The position numbers and the translations under genes are program-made. 64,000 bases of DNA, taken from assembly GCF_002812085.1 (NCBI RefSeq), contig NZ_NPDM01000002.1:620001-684000 (forward strand). The letters run 5' to 3'. Shown in pieces: positions 24,856-33,466 of this stretch; within the stretch, counting starts at the first letter, position 1, and each line of letters starts with the position of its first letter. The stretch is from Leptospira levettii. GTDB taxonomy: Bacteria > Spirochaetota > Leptospiria > Leptospirales > Leptospiraceae. Below the pieces are notes generated by a model, which made no database searches, was not told the DNA's origin, and was given only the letters and a program-made list of their open reading frames with translations.

Positions 24856-25812
24856 TTATACCTCTATTTCCAAACCTTCATAAGCCATAATGATTTCTAA
24901 TTTTCCATGTGGATCAAACATCTCTTTGTACTTTAGTGCACGTAAGTATACCAAATCTAACTTCTCATCATCGTAAGAAGGGTCATGATGGAACATTACT
25001 AATTTTTTTACTTTTGCCCTGAGAGCAATGTCAGTGGCAATGGAGGCCGAACTATGGCCCCAATCAATTTTTTGTAAAGACTCTTCAAAGGTATACTGTG
25101 TATCAAAAACCAATACATCCGCATCTCGGAAATAATCAATGTAAGTATCAATGTTTTCCATTTCTTCCAAATTGAATTCGGCATCGGATGCAAAGATGAT
25201 CGATTTCCCATCTTCCGTAAACCGGTAGGAAAAACTACCTCCGGGATGGCGCACAGCTTTGCTAAACGCTTGGATGTTTGGACCAAGGGATACAACCTCT
25301 CCTTCTTCAATGAATTGAAAGGTTTTTTTAGCTGCATAATGATCAAAGGAAACAGGAAAATGTGTGAATACAAATTGGTGTTCTAACCTTTTTTCGGTAT
25401 CACTCATGGACGAAATGAACTCAAAATGATTTCCAGGTAAAAACAAAGGAATAAAAAAAGGGATTCCTTGGATATGGTCCCAATGTGTATGAGTGAGAAC
25501 CCAATAAGCATGACCCACACCCTTTCCAAATTGAGATGACATCATTTGGTTTCCAAGTTCCCGTAAACCAGTCCCACCATCGATGATGATGAGAGTTCCT
25601 TCTTTGTCTCGGATTTCAACACAGGTCGTATTACCACCGTAAGTCGAGGAAGAGGAAAAACTAAGCGAATTTAAAAAACTATGAATACTTTGTTCGTTTT
25701 GGATGTCGGTTGGACTTGCCAAAGAGAGAATTTTTTCGATTTTATGTTTTACGTTTTCTGGCCGGATGGGTGAACCTATGGAACCTCGAACACCCCAAAA
25801 CTTAATTTTCAT
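24856..25812 (-). CDS. Metallo-beta-lactamase-fold hydrolase
   Basis: 318 residues. The N-terminus MKIKFWGVRGSIGSP and STYGGNTTCVEI are typical of the PhnP-like and cyclic-nucleotide-phosphodiesterase-like MBL group. The metal motif THTHWDHIQG (His108, His110, Asp112, His113) is intact, with later ligands in AVRHPGGSFSYR, FASDAEF and WGHSSA. It is likely a cytoplasmic di-metal phosphodiesterase. Substrate unknown. It heads a short operon with glpK. Confidence 0.85.
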   Translation of the reverse strand: MKIKFWGVRGSIGSPIRPENVKHKIEKILSLASPTDIQNEQSIHSFLNSLSFSSSSTYGGNTTCVEIRDKEGTLIIIDGGTGLRELGNQMMSSQFGKGVGHAYWVLTHTHWDHIQGIPFFIPLFLPGNHFEFISSMSDTEKRLEHQFVFTHFPVSFDHYAAKKTFQFIEEGEVVSLGPNIQAFSKAVRHPGGSFSYRFTEDGKSIIFASDAEFNLEEMENIDTYIDYFRDADVLVFDTQYTFEESLQKIDWGHSSASIATDIALRAKVKKLVMFHHDPSYDDEKLDLVYLRALKYKEMFDPHGKLEIIMAYEGLEIEV

Positions 25813-25896
25813 TGCTCTTTTTCTAGAGTCCTTTTTGGAAAAATCAAACGTTTTTTGATTGTATTTCCTCTTTCAGATGTTGTCTTAACTGAAGTT

Positions 25897-26205
25897 ATGT
25901 TTCAGTATGAAATCAAACGTGAGAATTCAAAAGCCATCATCGATCTGAATGGTTCCTTATCATTAAGGGACACACCCAAATTAAAATTGGAAATTAAGGA
26001 ATTGATCGATTCAGATTCGGTCACAGAACTGGTTTTCGATTTCCAACATTTGACGTATCTGGATTCTTCGGGAATCGGAATCCTACTCCACACCTACAGT
26101 TGGACAAAAGAAAAAAACAAAATCGTAAAAATGGTCCATCTCTCGAGTGAAATCAGAACCATTTTTAGCGTCGCAAATTTATTAGAAATTTTCCAAGTCG
26201 AATAA
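25897..26205 (+). CDS. STAS-domain anti-sigma-factor antagonist
   Basis: 102 residues from the ATG at 25897. An upstream TTG at 25855 would add 14 residues outside the domain. The single STAS domain has FDFQHLTYLDSSGIGILL, with the phosphorylatable Ser at 57/58 in DSSGIG. Such proteins bind anti-sigma kinases in partner-switching pathways. No kinase or phosphatase gene is adjacent. It ends immediately next to the pssA stop. Confidence 0.88.
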   Translation: MFQYEIKRENSKAIIDLNGSLSLRDTPKLKLEIKELIDSDSVTELVFDFQHLTYLDSSGIGILLHTYSWTKEKNKIVKMVHLSSEIRTIFSVANLLEIFQVE

Positions 26206-26961
26206 CTATACTCGGTAGTCTTGGATGGTTTGGATGAGAAAGGACACTATCCCCGAGAACACATAAAAACCAACCGCACCATACATCACATAGGGCCATC
26301 GGTAGAATCCAATCGCAAACAAAATGAGTCCTAACCCAAGAAGGCTAATTCCTAATTTTTTCCAAGAAAACAACCCACGCATTGCCACTTGGGGTTTGCT
26401 GTATCGTAAAGTGGAAACCATGAGTAACGCCGTGATCACAAAAAAAGTAACAGCAGTCCATAACGGCACTTGGGATACAGAAAATACGAGGGGGAAAATT
26501 CCAATCACAACACCTGCCACAGGAGAAGGGAGTCCATTAAAAGACTTTGGATCGTGTGCCACATTGAACCTTGCTAATCGATAAGCGGCACAAATTGGAT
26601 ACAAAGCAGCGATAAACATTCCAAGTGGTAAATAATCTGGTTTATCAAAGATATCGAGTTTGATATCAAAAAAGAACATTTTATACGCTAAAAAACCAGG
26701 TGCAATACCGAAAGTGGTAAGGTCAGCTAGGCTATCTAAATCAGCTCCTAGTTCACTCGTACAATTGAGAGCTCTTGCTGCCATACCATCAAAACCATCG
26801 AATAACGCAGCTAAGATGATAAATACACCTGCGAGGGAATACAATTCATGTGAATTTGGTTGGCTTGGGTTTGTCTCAGAGACAAGTAACATGGAAACAA
26901 AACCTAAAGTCAGGTTTCCGAGGGTTAAGGTATTGGGGATCCAAGTTAATTTTAGTTTCAT
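26206..26961 (-). CDS. pssA: CDP-diacylglycerol-serine O-phosphatidyltransferase
   Basis: 251 residues with about seven or eight membrane helices. The CDP-alcohol phosphotransferase motif DGMAARALNCTSELGADLDSLAD has its DG-AR-G-D-D residues intact. NTLTLGNLTLGF at the N-terminus is typical of PssA. It makes phosphatidylserine, the precursor of phosphatidylethanolamine, at the inner membrane. The ATG overlaps the tsaD stop by 4 nt (ATGA). Confidence 0.93.
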   Translation of the reverse strand: MKLKLTWIPNTLTLGNLTLGFVSMLLVSETNPSQPNSHELYSLAGVFIILAALFDGFDGMAARALNCTSELGADLDSLADLTTFGIAPGFLAYKMFFFDIKLDIFDKPDYLPLGMFIAALYPICAAYRLARFNVAHDPKSFNGLPSPVAGVVIGIFPLVFSVSQVPLWTAVTFFVITALLMVSTLRYSKPQVAMRGLFSWKKLGISLLGLGLILFAIGFYRWPYVMYGAVGFYVFSGIVSFLIQTIQDYRV

Positions 26962-27983
26962 AGTATTTGTTCAAAGTTTCGTTTTGGACTGACTTTAAAA
27001 TCGAGTCCTACAAATTTTTTTTCTTTCCAAAGATGGTATCCAAGACATGCCACCATCGCTCCGTTATCCGTGCAGTAAATTTTTTTTTGGGGGTAATACA
27101 ATTGGAACTCTCGATTTTGGGCTTCTTTTTGGAGGGTAGACCTAAGTGTTTCATTCGCCATTACTCCCCCAGCAGCCACAACCGTTTTGATTTGGGTTTT
27201 TTCGATCGCTTTTGTTAAATTCCGTACTACGAGCTCAAAGGCTGTTTTTTGAAAGTAATATGCAATTTTTCCAATGGGCGGAGTTTCTGTGAATGACTTT
27301 ATGTAATACAACACTGCTGTTTTTAAACCACTGTAGGAAAATCGAATTGTATCTTGTGTGTCTTCCTTTAATAATTTTGGAAAGGGGCTTTTTTCCCCTT
27401 TCTCTGTTTGATAAGCAGAAGCCATTTTTTCAATGATGGGACCACCTGGGTAAGGTAAACCCAAAATGGCACTGACCTTATCAAACGCTTCGCCAAGAGA
27501 ATCATCCCTTGTATCGGCAAGTAACTCCAAATCACCAAATCCTTTGTAGACGTAAATGGATGAATTCCCACCAGAGAGAAGGACACCTAACCAAGGAAAT
27601 GCGGGCAATTCGTTTTCGAGTCCAATCACAGTTAAATGTGCTTCTAAATGGTTCACAAGAACAATGGGGATTGAATGGACAAGTGAAATACACCTTGCCA
27701 GTTGTGCTCCAATCATGAGAGAACCAACAAGCCCCGGATAGCCCGTTACTGCCACATATTGCAGATCAGAAAACTTCAAATTTGTTTCTTCCATACAAAC
27801 AGAAAGAAGTGAATTTATTTTTTCCAAGTGAGCACGCGAGGCTATTTCTGGAACTACTCCCCTATAGGGAGAATGTGTTTCGATTTGACTATATACTTTG
27901 AGTGAAACTAATTCTTTGCCATCTTTGACAATGGCAATTGACGTTTCATCACAACTGGATTCAATCCCAATTCCATAAACCAT
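26958..27983 (-). CDS. tsaD: tRNA N6-adenosine threonylcarbamoyltransferase
   Basis: 341 residues. GIGIESSCDETSIA is the ASKHA nucleotide-binding start, HLEAH carries metal-binding His, and LLSGGNSSIYV and VVAAGGVMANETLR are family motifs. TsaD completes t6A37 formation in ANN-decoding tRNAs. The start codon abuts the CtpA-type gene stop, and the stop overlaps the pssA start. Confidence 0.97.
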   Translation of the reverse strand: MVYGIGIESSCDETSIAIVKDGKELVSLKVYSQIETHSPYRGVVPEIASRAHLEKINSLLSVCMEETNLKFSDLQYVAVTGYPGLVGSLMIGAQLARCISLVHSIPIVLVNHLEAHLTVIGLENELPAFPWLGVLLSGGNSSIYVYKGFGDLELLADTRDDSLGEAFDKVSAILGLPYPGGPIIEKMASAYQTEKGEKSPFPKLLKEDTQDTIRFSYSGLKTAVLYYIKSFTETPPIGKIAYYFQKTAFELVVRNLTKAIEKTQIKTVVAAGGVMANETLRSTLQKEAQNREFQLYYPQKKIYCTDNGAMVACLGYHLWKEKKFVGLDFKVSPKRNFEQIL

Positions 27984-29360
27984 TTATTTCAATAGGTTAA
28001 TTGCTTCTGATAATTGGATGTCCAAATCGAGTCTTGGTTTGGATTGGGAAGAACCCATTCTCATTTCATTGAATAAAAAAATACGAATCACAGAATCAGA
28101 AATCTTCAAATTCTCTTTTTTTAGGATATCCTTAAAATCTGTAATCGATGATTCATTAAATTCAGAATGAGATTCTAAAAAAGGCCGAATTAAGTTTTTC
28201 TTAAATAGTTTTTCCAATGCATACTTTTCGTCTTCATTAGCAGAAACTGGATTGATAACATGGTCAGGAGTGATTCCTTTTCCATGGATGGATATCCCAG
28301 ATGGTGTATAATATTTTTGAATGGTGATTGCTACACCAGCACCAAAGGATAGAGGAATGATGGACTGAACACTTCCTTTTCCAAAACTCTGAGTCCCAAC
28401 AATTAACGCCCGTTTGTTGTCCTTTAAAGCTCCAGCTAAAATTTCGGATGCACTCGCAGACCCACCATTGACCAAGATGGCAACAGGTAAATCCAAGAAT
28501 TTTAAATCACGATCTTCTGACTTAAAACTTTTAATGAGAACTCCGCCTCTTCCTTTTACAGAAACTATATCTGAATTGGGAGGAAGGAATAAATCGGCTA
28601 AATCAATTGCTAGATCAAGGAGTCCTCCTGGATTCATTCGCAAGTCGATCACAAGTTTTTTGGCACCTGAGTCTTTTAAGTTTTTAACAGCAGTTGCAAA
28701 CTCTTTACCTGTATCTTTGCCCATGAACTGAACTAGTTTGATGTAACCGGTTTCTTTTTCAGGAAGGTAAAAGGAACGTAAAAATCGAATTTGAATGAGT
28801 TCTCTTACTAAATTGACAACAAAAGGTTCTTTTAATCCCTTCCTTTCAATTTTCATGGAAATAGAAGTGCCCACTTCGCCACGCATCATGGCAAAGGATT
28901 CTGCCTGGGATAATGATTTGACTGGTTTCCCATTGATTTCGATGATTTTGTCCTGTGGTAATAGACCTGCTTTCCAAGCAGGAGTTCCTTCAATCGGTGC
29001 TACAATGACAAATGCATTTTCTTGGTAGTTGAGTTCTACACCTATGCCACCAAAACTCCCCTTGGTTTCGTTTTGTAGTTCTTTAAATTCATCCACATCG
29101 ATGAACCGAGTATGTGGGTCACCTAAACTATGTAAGGCACCTTGGATTGCTCCAATGTATATTTTTTTCTCTTCTTGGGGTTCAACAAAGTCGTTTTCGA
29201 TATAAGCGACAACTTCATGTAATATTTGTAAGTATTTTTCCCCATCAGAGGAGATAGCTTTAACTTTTTCAATGCTTAGGAAAAAAACTAATCCTAACAG
29301 GGACAAGGTGACACTTATCCATAAAAAACGTTCTGAAAATTTCACTTTATTCATTTCCAT
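27984..29360 (-). CDS. C-terminal processing peptidase (S41 family, CtpA/Prc-like)
   Basis: 458 residues. A membrane anchor or signal (about 12-30) leads to an N-terminal helical region, a PDZ domain (about 95-175, FGGIGVELNYQ and AGLLPQDKIIEINGKPV) and the S41 core. The Ser-Lys dyad fits Ser303 in NGGSASASEI and Lys328 in GTQSFGKGSVQ, 25 residues apart as in Prc. It should cleave proteins in the periplasm. The start could be the ATG at 29360 or the one at 29354. Either overlaps the upstream lipoprotein gene by a few bases. Confidence 0.93.
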   Translation of the reverse strand: MEMNKVKFSERFLWISVTLSLLGLVFFLSIEKVKAISSDGEKYLQILHEVVAYIENDFVEPQEEKKIYIGAIQGALHSLGDPHTRFIDVDEFKELQNETKGSFGGIGVELNYQENAFVIVAPIEGTPAWKAGLLPQDKIIEINGKPVKSLSQAESFAMMRGEVGTSISMKIERKGLKEPFVVNLVRELIQIRFLRSFYLPEKETGYIKLVQFMGKDTGKEFATAVKNLKDSGAKKLVIDLRMNPGGLLDLAIDLADLFLPPNSDIVSVKGRGGVLIKSFKSEDRDLKFLDLPVAILVNGGSASASEILAGALKDNKRALIVGTQSFGKGSVQSIIPLSFGAGVAITIQKYYTPSGISIHGKGITPDHVINPVSANEDEKYALEKLFKKNLIRPFLESHSEFNESSITDFKDILKKENLKISDSVIRIFLFNEMRMGSSQSKPRLDLDIQLSEAINLLK

Positions 29361-29637
29361 AAATTGACTCGTATAATGCCTTATTCTCTTTTTTTAACAT
29401 TTCTTTTGCCTCTGGAATCGACAAACGATACACATCACATGCTTCTTCAAATAGTTGTACATCTGATGGAGTTGGTCGTTTAGTATCTGCCATCAGCCCC
29501 GTTTGGATTCGGTTTTGAGCAAATCGTTCCAAAACACGTTTTAAATCATAAGCATTGATTTCTTGTTTTTTGGGAGCACAACTGACAAGGAAAAGGGAGA
29601 GTGTGATACAGGCGAGTGAGAAGAGATGTTTCGACAT
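29347..29637 (-). CDS. Small lipoprotein of unknown function
   Basis: 96 residues from the ATG at 29637, preceded by GAAGGG; longer in-frame readings add residues before the signal. MSKHLFSLACITLSLFLVSC is a signal with a good lipobox (LVSC). The mature part is mostly helical and acidic (EINAYDLKRVLERFAQNRIQ, EAKEMLKKENKAL). It sits between lexA and the CtpA-type gene, so it may work with the protease. That is inference only. Confidence 0.75.
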   Translation of the reverse strand: MSKHLFSLACITLSLFLVSCAPKKQEINAYDLKRVLERFAQNRIQTGLMADTKRPTPSDVQLFEEACDVYRLSIPEAKEMLKKENKALYESIYGNE

Positions 29638-29673
29638 CCCTTCTAGGATGAAAGGAAACCTACTCTTGGTCAA

Positions 29674-30282
29674 TCAGTAAATACGATAGAGACCAATGAG
29701 TTTTCCAATTATCGTTGCTTTCTTTGTGCGAATGGGTTTGAGTTTTGCGTTCCGAGGTTCCAGACGGATCATGTCTGGTTCTTTGTAAAACACCTTGAGA
29801 GTGGCTTCATTATCGATCATCGCTACGACAATTTCACCATTCCGTGCCGTATCTTTTTTTTGGATGATGGCGATATCCCCATCACTGATCCCTGCTTCCA
29901 CCATAGAATCACCTTTTACCTTTAAGGCAAATGTTCCGGGTTTTGTTGCCAAATCATCTGGAACGGCAATGTATTCTTCAATATTTTCTTCCGCAAGGAT
30001 GGGATTTCCTGCTGCCACTTGGCCAAGGAGTGGGATCCCAGAAGCACGAACGAGAAGTGCTTCGTCCGCATTCCCTTTGAGAAGTTCGATGGCACGGCTT
30101 TGGTTTTTGGAAGTGCGGATATAACCTTTTTTTTCAATCGCTTTTAGGTGGTCGTAAGCACCTTTGGCAGTGATTCCAAATTGGTCACCAATCTCACGGA
30201 TGGTAGGGGGAAATCCCTTTTCTCGGACCGTGTCCGAGATGTATTGCAAAACAGATTCTTGTTTTTCCGTGAGGTCTTTCAT
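29674..30282 (-). CDS. lexA: LexA repressor
   Basis: 202 residues, standard length. The N-terminal winged helix has GFPPTIREIGDQFGI. The self-cleavage site is the Ala-Gly in LLGQVAAGNP. The Ser-Lys dyad is in VKGDSMVEAGI and EATLKVFY. LexA represses SOS genes until RecA filaments trigger its cleavage. The start is ATG at 30282. A weak operator candidate overlaps the -35 region upstream. Confidence 0.97.
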   Translation of the reverse strand: MKDLTEKQESVLQYISDTVREKGFPPTIREIGDQFGITAKGAYDHLKAIEKKGYIRTSKNQSRAIELLKGNADEALLVRASGIPLLGQVAAGNPILAEENIEEYIAVPDDLATKPGTFALKVKGDSMVEAGISDGDIAIIQKKDTARNGEIVVAMIDNEATLKVFYKEPDMIRLEPRNAKLKPIRTKKATIIGKLIGLYRIY

Positions 30283-30289
30283 ACTAAAC

Positions 30290-30322
30290 AGATAAATAGG
30301 AAATGGGCGTTATGTCAACAAA
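30290..30322 (-). promoter_or_regulatory. Candidate lexA promoter with overlapping LexA half-operator
   Basis: On the minus strand TTGACA (30318-30313) is a perfect -35 box; 17 nt further on, TTATCT is a weak -10. The plus-strand sequence TTAT-GTCAA-CAAA (30310-30322) matches six of eight fixed bases of the TTTG-N5-CAAA box described for Leptospira LexA, which I recall from the literature. This would allow autorepression. Both the -10 and the operator are imperfect. Confidence 0.35.
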
Positions 30323-30332
30323 AAACTAGTGA

Positions 30333-31514
30333 TTAGAGTTTCAAATATTCACTTTTTAAGACAAAACTCCCCTCTTCCACGATGGCTTCTCCCGATCCAA
30401 CACCATCTGTCACTTCTACCCAATTGTCATACGTTTTTCCGATACCAATTTTTTTCGCAGAAAAAGAGCCATCCGGATTTCTGACAAAAATAAAATTTTC
30501 CCCTTCGATTTTATGAATACAATTAGATGGAATCACCTTTGCTTTGTTAACCGATGATGTGACCATTGCGCCAACGACAGTCGCTGTGACACTTTGGCCA
30601 GGGCGTAATCTACCTTTTGAGTTGCGAACTTCCAACCGTATCTCTGCTGTTTTTTTCACAGGGTCAATTACGTCACCCACATGAGAGACAACGGCTTTTA
30701 ATGATTCATCTTTAGAGCCAATGGGAATGACTTTTGCTTCATTTCCCACACGAATCGAAGCCAAATCCTTTTCATACACCTCTAGATTAATCCATAACAC
30801 TGATAAATCGGCAACAGTGAATAAATTATCACGTGCATTGACTGCTTGTCCAATGATCGCTTCCCTTTCTGTGACTGTGCCTGAGATGGGAGTTCGTATA
30901 TATAAATTTTTAGAATTGTATTTTCCAGCCTCTAAATTTGCGATTTCAGTTTCATTGAGACCAAGGTTTTCTAAGGCATTCCTCGATGTCTCCATCTCTG
31001 CCTTCACGGATTTATAATCCATAAGAGACATTTCATATTCTTTGGCAGATGTTACTTTTCGTTCATACAAATCTTTTGCACGATCAGCTTGAACTTTTAA
31101 TGCTTCAAGTCTTGCGCGAGCTTTCAAGTAATTAGCTTCTGTTGTTCCTAAATCAACAGATTGGATGGAAGCAAGTGCAGTACTTTTTTTTACGTATTCA
31201 CCTTCTTTCACAAAAACTTGAACGATTCGGCCATTCACACGAGAACCAACTTTTGCCACATTATTCATGTCATACGATACTGTTCCTGGAAGTTGTAATT
31301 CTTCTTCTAATGCTCTTTCCTGTAAATAAACCACAGAAAATGGATGGTTTTTTTGGATTTCATTGGAAATGATAAATTTGGATTTATCCTCGGTGAGAGC
31401 TTCTGTTTTTTTTCCAGATCCAAAGAACTTTGTATAACCAAAATACAAAACACTTCCAAGTAGAACGAGAATACTGATATTTCTAATTTTTTTTAAATTC
31501 AATTCATTTTGCAT
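30333..31514 (-). CDS. RND efflux periplasmic adaptor (CzcB/CusB type)
   Basis: 393 residues. One N-terminal membrane anchor (about 11-30) is followed by barrel-sandwich hybrid halves (VGSRVNGRIVQVFVKEGEYV and TPISGTVTEREAIIGQAV), an alpha-hairpin (about 125-195) and beta-barrel domains (RLRPGQSVTATV). It connects the inner-membrane pump to the TolC protein across the periplasm. It lies 6 nt after the TolC-like gene in the order czcA-ppa-czcC-czcB. Confidence 0.92.
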   Translation of the reverse strand: MQNELNLKKIRNISILVLLGSVLYFGYTKFFGSGKKTEALTEDKSKFIISNEIQKNHPFSVVYLQERALEEELQLPGTVSYDMNNVAKVGSRVNGRIVQVFVKEGEYVKKSTALASIQSVDLGTTEANYLKARARLEALKVQADRAKDLYERKVTSAKEYEMSLMDYKSVKAEMETSRNALENLGLNETEIANLEAGKYNSKNLYIRTPISGTVTEREAIIGQAVNARDNLFTVADLSVLWINLEVYEKDLASIRVGNEAKVIPIGSKDESLKAVVSHVGDVIDPVKKTAEIRLEVRNSKGRLRPGQSVTATVVGAMVTSSVNKAKVIPSNCIHKIEGENFIFVRNPDGSFSAKKIGIGKTYDNWVEVTDGVGSGEAIVEEGSFVLKSEYLKL

Positions 31515-31520
31515 GTTGGG

Positions 31521-32846
31521 TTAAAACTCCGAGTTTTCCATTTTTCCTATGGATGCTTTATATCCTTCCAAAGCGTTGTAATAAAGGTAAATGATTTCAT
31601 AATAACTTCTAAGCACACTAAGATAGTTTTTTTCCGCTTCCAAAAATGTAACTAAATTGGAAGCACCACGAATGTATGCAAGCCTCGATTTTTCTTGCAC
31701 TTCTTTGTTTTTTTCTAAGAGTCCCATTTTCTGGTAATCAAGTAACTGTGACTCTCTTGCTTGTAATTCTTTGATGGCTGCAGATATTTCCGATAAAATT
31801 TCATTTCTTTTCGCATCTACATCAAATCCTAATTTTTTATATGATTCTTCTGATTTTAAAATTTCACCTTGTTTTCGATCAAAAAGTGGAAGTGGAGTGG
31901 CTGCATAAATACCTGCAACATTTTCATTTCCTTTATTCAAAAACTCTACTCCAAGGGTTAGCGGAGGAATGATTTCTCTTTTTTTGAGTTCAATATTCAT
32001 CCGTTCTCTTTGTTGTCTGATTTTTAAAGCAACAAGGTCTGGTCTTTCTTCTATATCAAAATCATTCAGATCAATTCCGAATTCCTTTGTGGAGATAAAT
32101 TCTAACCTTCCTTTAATATTGAGAGGTGAATTGATATCAGAAATCCCAATTAACACTCGTAAGTTTTTAACAACTTGAGCACGAAGGATCCTTGCATTTC
32201 GGTATTCTCTTTCGATTTGAACCCTTTCCAGAGCCAAACGGTCGTACTCTAAAAACGAAATATCCCCTTTCTCGGCACGTAACTTCGTTAAATCGAGAAG
32301 GTCTTGGTAATTCTCTAAAAATTCTTTTTGGTAATTAATCTGTTCTGTAACGTATAAGTAGGTCCAAAAATTTTGGCGGAGTCGTAATCGAAACAACCGA
32401 TCAAAATCCCGAAAACTAGCAATTGTAGCCAAAAACTCTTGTTTGGCTACCTTTTCACGTTGGGGGATTACACCACTCATATCAAAAGGTTGGTTGTAAA
32501 TGATCGATGTTTCGGGAAGACCTGTTGCTGCTTTGGAAGAGGCACCCATAAACTGCTGTTGCATGTTCACAATGGGATTGTAATACAAACTCGCAGTGAT
32601 CACATCACCACGGGCCATACCAATATTTTGTTTTTCTCGCAAATACAGTGGATTACTCGTGACTGCAAAATTTTCCAATTCGTCTAAATTCCATTTTTCT
32701 TTGGAATCCTGCGCTCTTGAATCTTCGCCCAAATAAAACAACTCATCCTTTGAATGTAATTCATATACAGCTTTTTCCTTTGAAAAAACTGCACTTGCCA
32801 TGAATCCCAAAAAAGGAATGAGTAGATATCTAATTAATTGCTTCAT
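31521..32846 (-). CDS. TolC-family outer-membrane efflux protein (CzcC type)
   Basis: 441 residues with a signal peptide (LIRYLLIPFLGFMASAVFS). Two long helical repeats, each with heptad-like stretches and an OEP-type SLYYNPIV / PLFDRKQGEILKSE segment, fit the TolC barrel-and-tunnel fold. It is the outer-membrane exit of the metal pump. Its ATG overlaps the pyrophosphatase stop (ATGA). Confidence 0.9.
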   Translation of the reverse strand: MKQLIRYLLIPFLGFMASAVFSKEKAVYELHSKDELFYLGEDSRAQDSKEKWNLDELENFAVTSNPLYLREKQNIGMARGDVITASLYYNPIVNMQQQFMGASSKAATGLPETSIIYNQPFDMSGVIPQREKVAKQEFLATIASFRDFDRLFRLRLRQNFWTYLYVTEQINYQKEFLENYQDLLDLTKLRAEKGDISFLEYDRLALERVQIEREYRNARILRAQVVKNLRVLIGISDINSPLNIKGRLEFISTKEFGIDLNDFDIEERPDLVALKIRQQRERMNIELKKREIIPPLTLGVEFLNKGNENVAGIYAATPLPLFDRKQGEILKSEESYKKLGFDVDAKRNEILSEISAAIKELQARESQLLDYQKMGLLEKNKEVQEKSRLAYIRGASNLVTFLEAEKNYLSVLRSYYEIIYLYYNALEGYKASIGKMENSEF

Positions 32847-33466
32847 ACAGTTACAAATTTTTTGATATAATCCTCTATACCAAATTGAATGACCTTGATC
32901 GCTTCAGCCCGATCATACACTTCTGTTATTTCGACTGTTCCCGTGGATGGAGAGTTCGGATCTAATTTATAAGTGAGAAAATAGTGATGGAGTTTGTTAA
33001 TGAGTGCTTTTGGTACTTCTGAAATGTCTTTGATTTGACCAAATACTTCATCTCCTTTGAGTACAGCGACAATTTTGTCATCTGCTTCCCCTTTATCAAT
33101 CATACGTAATCCACCAATCGGAATCACAGTCAGAATCATGTTACCATGAGTGATTGGATTCACACTCAATACACAAATATCAATTGGATCTCCATCACCC
33201 ACAATATCAGGTCTTCCCACTACATCAGAACAATGTTTGCCAGAAGCTTCACCGGAAAATGTACGAGGGATAAAGCCATATAAAGTAGGAGAACGGTTGC
33301 TATACTTTTGTGGTCGGTCTACACGAATAAAACCAGAAGCTTTATCAATTTCATATTTCACTGTATCTTGCGGAGTCAGTTCAATGAAAACATCTAACTC
33401 ATCTGGAGCTTTTGGTCCTAATTCCAATCCATGCCAAGGGTGTGCTACGTAATAATTTGGTTTCAT
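32843..33466 (-). CDS. ppa: Inorganic pyrophosphatase, family I
   Basis: 207 residues. DGDPIDICVL is the family I metal-binding core, and PTLYGFIPRTF and KYEIDKASGFIRVDR are conserved. AGAGGACATAG supplies a good ribosome-binding site before the ATG. It hydrolyses pyrophosphate in the cytoplasm with Mg2+. Its location is odd: it lies inside the metal-efflux operon, touching czcA upstream and overlapping the TolC-like gene by 4 nt downstream. Whether it is the main cellular enzyme or an operon-specific copy is unknown. Confidence 0.95.
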   Translation of the reverse strand: MKPNYYVAHPWHGLELGPKAPDELDVFIELTPQDTVKYEIDKASGFIRVDRPQKYSNRSPTLYGFIPRTFSGEASGKHCSDVVGRPDIVGDGDPIDICVLSVNPITHGNMILTVIPIGGLRMIDKGEADDKIVAVLKGDEVFGQIKDISEVPKALINKLHHYFLTYKLDPNSPSTGTVEITEVYDRAEAIKVIQFGIEDYIKKFVTV

